Assembly (NCBI RefSeq): GCF_002291445.1
Contig: NZ_CP014137.1
Location: 1,054,001-1,118,000, forward strand
Reading direction: 5' to 3'
DNA: 64,000 nucleotides
Source: Brenneria goodwinii
GTDB lineage: Bacteria; Pseudomonadota; Gammaproteobacteria; Enterobacterales; Enterobacteriaceae
Numbering within the stretch: the stretch's first letter is position 1; every line of letters begins with the position of its first letter. The notes beneath the pieces are model-generated. The model was given only the letters and a program-made list of their open reading frames with translations. It was not told the origin of the DNA and did not search any database. Positions 62,723 to 64,000 of this stretch are shown piece by piece. The translations under genes and the position numbers were made by a program.

Positions 62723-63219
62723 AGTTTCCCCGCAGATATTTCATAATGGCAACGTAACGAAGCGGCCATCCAGTAAATGGCGTCATTGATGCAATGGATA
62801 ATCTATGCAGAAAGCAGGTTGCCAATGAGCGACCTAAAATTAGCGCAGTGTGGCGTGCTATGACCTGATGGCCGGGCGATGGTTTGAATAACCATCGGTA
62901 TCTGTTCAAATACGCATGATTTTGCCGGGCGCACGCCATTAATTTTTCGAAAAATTCGAGATTTATTCAACAGAGTAGCAGTAGCCGGATTGATGCTCCA
63001 GCATAGATTCGATAGTCAGCGATGAAAATATTCATCCTAACGATTGAGCTATTTTATCCTTATGAAAATTGTGTCAACGCGGGTCGCACGCATGTTTCTT
63101 CTCATCGCATCCTGCGAAGCGTTAGGCAAACCAGCGGTGTTCGTACGATAAATTATTCATAGATACAACAGTATGTTACGGTTATTAATATTGAAAAATG
63201 AAAAAAGTGGAGAGTAGCG
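62723..63219. other. 500-base non-coding stretch
   Basis: AT-rich in its second half, with no supportable gene, RNA or repeat. A short frame from 63022 (MKIFILTIELFYPY...) has no ribosome site and resembles no family, so I do not call it. Confidence 0.4.
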
Positions 63220-63384
63220 TATGAATATTGCAAACTCTTTTGCCTGGAGGGGGAATTGCATACTGAACTGGATGATGGCCGCACGTTCACGCTTACGCCG
63301 GGTATGAGTTATCAGGTCGCGGACAATGCAGAAGCGCACCGTTCCCACACCGAAATCGGTGCCCGGCTTTTTGTCGTCGACTAA
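63220..63384 (+). pseudogene. Cupin-fold protein fragment (C-terminal half, DHCW-motif type)
   Basis: One frame reads CLEGELHTELDDGRTFTLTPGMSYQVADNAEAHRSHTEIGARLFVVD and ends in TAA. This is the end of the DHCW-motif cupin family, whose full members have about 110 residues. No start or N-terminal half precedes it; the upstream sequence in this frame is not related. It is close to an integration site, so it was probably cut by past rearrangement. Confidence 0.7.
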
Positions 63385-63567
63385 ATTTCTTACCAACAGG
63401 CAAGTAGCAACAAAAAAGCCGCTCCTGCCAGGTCGTGAATCCCAAAATTTTCCGGCTGTAAACGGGTATCCCGATAGATAACAGGCAACAAAAAACCCGC
63501 AAACTCAGTGAGAATGCGGGTTTCTGTGGGGTTTCCGGTAGTAAACGATACTTACCGAATATGTATT
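63385..63567. other. Non-coding stretch with a tRNA terminator
   Basis: No gene is seen. It holds the terminator at 63493-63523 that belongs to the tRNA transcript read leftwards. Confidence 0.5.
63493..63523 (-). terminator. Rho-independent terminator of the tRNA-Pro transcript
   Basis: AAACCCGCA (63493-63501) pairs with TGCGGGTTT (63515-63523). The continuing run of A to the left gives a T run on the minus strand. It lies just past the 3' end of the tRNA fragment. Confidence 0.85.
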
Positions 63568-63615
63568 TGGTCGGCACGAGAGGATTTGAACCTCCGACCC
63601 CCGACACCCCATGAC
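63568..63615 (-). other. Attachment site: 48-base 3' end of tRNA-Pro(TGG)
   Basis: On the minus strand the sequence from the anticodon (TGG within TCATGGGG) to CCA matches the E. coli proM tRNA, including the T-arm GGAGGTTCAAATCCTC and acceptor GTGCCGACCA. Beyond the anticodon stem (from 63616) the sequence is unrelated. This is an att site at one end of an integrated element; the whole tRNA gene should lie at the other end, outside the window. By itself this fragment is not a functional tRNA gene. Confidence 0.85.
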
Positions 63616-63741
63616 TCAGGGCTGATTCTGTTCTATCCCGCGCTGCGTCTGGCTTTGACTGTGTTTGTATGTGTATGCAAACAGTGCTTTTTTTGCGAAA
63701 TATGCATCATATACATCAATGGGTTACGTTTGGTTTTTCCA

Positions 63742-64000
63742 TCACCCTGTTTTGATTTCAGCGTGTGGAACAGCTACCCAATCCAGGTGATTCTGCGTAT
63801 AAATTCTGGTTGATTTTGCGTCGCTGTGAGCCATCCGTGCCTGTGGGTCAATTCCCTGGCGTTCAAACATGAATGCCGCCAAAGCACGTATTTCGTGAAA
63901 TGTTGGTCGCTCTGCTGGTGGATATTCAGCGGCCACGCCAAGCCGGTCGCGCAGATCTGAAAACGCACGACTCAAATAGTTCGGGCTGACCTGGGTAGGG
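63742..64000 (-). CDS. Tyrosine integrase, C-terminal part (runs off the window)
   Basis: The frame is open to the window edge, so the start is outside. The catalytic C-terminal domain shows the HxxR motif (HEIR), the histidine in MAHSDA and the nucleophile tyrosine in TRIYTQNH. This is a lambda-type phage integrase. Its 3' end points at the tRNA-Pro att site 127 bases away, as is usual for elements inserted in tRNA genes. The gene looks intact as far as visible. Confidence 0.9.
   Translation of the reverse strand, partial: PTQVSPNYLSRAFSDLRDRLGVAAEYPPAERPTFHEIRALAAFMFERQGIDPQARMAHSDAKSTRIYTQNHLDWVAVPHAEIKTG

Noticed and set aside
63022..63165. Short frame starting MKIFILTIELFYPY
   Set aside because: No ribosome site and no known relative; the region is otherwise non-coding.
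1..64000. CRISPR arrays, rRNA genes and complete tRNA genes
   Set aside because: No regularly spaced repeats, no rRNA sequence and no complete tRNA were recognised; only a tRNA-Pro fragment is present at 63568-63615.

Overview
The window looks like the chromosome of a plant-associated enterobacterium of the Pectobacteriaceae type. Brenneria, Pectobacterium and Dickeya are the nearest guesses, and the genus is not proven. Two gene orders match the Escherichia coli chromosome: dusC...pbpG...bglX/yohO, and dinG-ybiB followed by glnHPQ-dps-rhtA-ompX. Most genes are GC-rich, while the first 9 kb carries AT-rich, foreign-looking stretches.

Layout. 1-8.9 kb is an accessory insert. It starts with an AraC-family gene tail and a decayed pepT fragment, followed by an IS5-family remnant and a small secreted hevein-like (chitin-binding type 1) cysteine-rich protein. 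Then come a MacA-MacB-outer membrane factor export operon, a doubly broken DsbA-family gene and an IS110/IS1111-type element. A second, near-identical araC-tail/pepT junction follows, so the insert lies between direct repeats. 9-15 kb has intact pepT, an orphan DppA-like peptide-binding protein, dusC, mmuM with an overlapping unknown gene, and a class IV adenylate cyclase (CYTH fold). 16-20 kb has two tandem periplasmic fumarate-reductase-like flavoproteins and a stand-alone FMN-binding domain protein, a split extracytoplasmic reductase. 20-34 kb has regulators, LysE/RhtB exporters, pbpG, a glutathione S-transferase, a DeoR regulator divergent from a class III aminotransferase, bglX, idi and the tiny yohO. 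32-44 kb is core: dinG, ybiB, an M3 peptidase, glnHPQ, dps, rhtA, ompX.

45-61 kb is a nitrogen-compound utilisation region. It holds an amino-acid-type binding protein, 5-oxoprolinase pxpBCA, a Nac/LysR regulator, a class I aminotransferase with an SDR (opposite strand), a spermidine/putrescine-type ABC importer, a second Nac/LysR regulator, a BCCP-like protein without the biotin motif, another SDR, and a polar amino acid ABC permease/ATPase set that has no binding protein beside it. My reading is that uptake feeds 5-oxoproline or a related lactam or amino acid to pxpABC and the aminotransferase/SDR enzymes.

61-64 kb has a MATE pump, a cupin gene fragment, and a boundary where 48 bp of a tRNA-Pro(TGG) 3' end sits beside a tyrosine integrase gene running off the window. 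This is one end of an integrated element that continues to the right.

The best candidates for something undescribed are the bacterial hevein-domain protein with its neighbouring exporter, a 26-bp perfect inverted repeat lying in frame inside macB, the degenerate biotin-carrier protein in the pxp region, and the split periplasmic flavin reductase.
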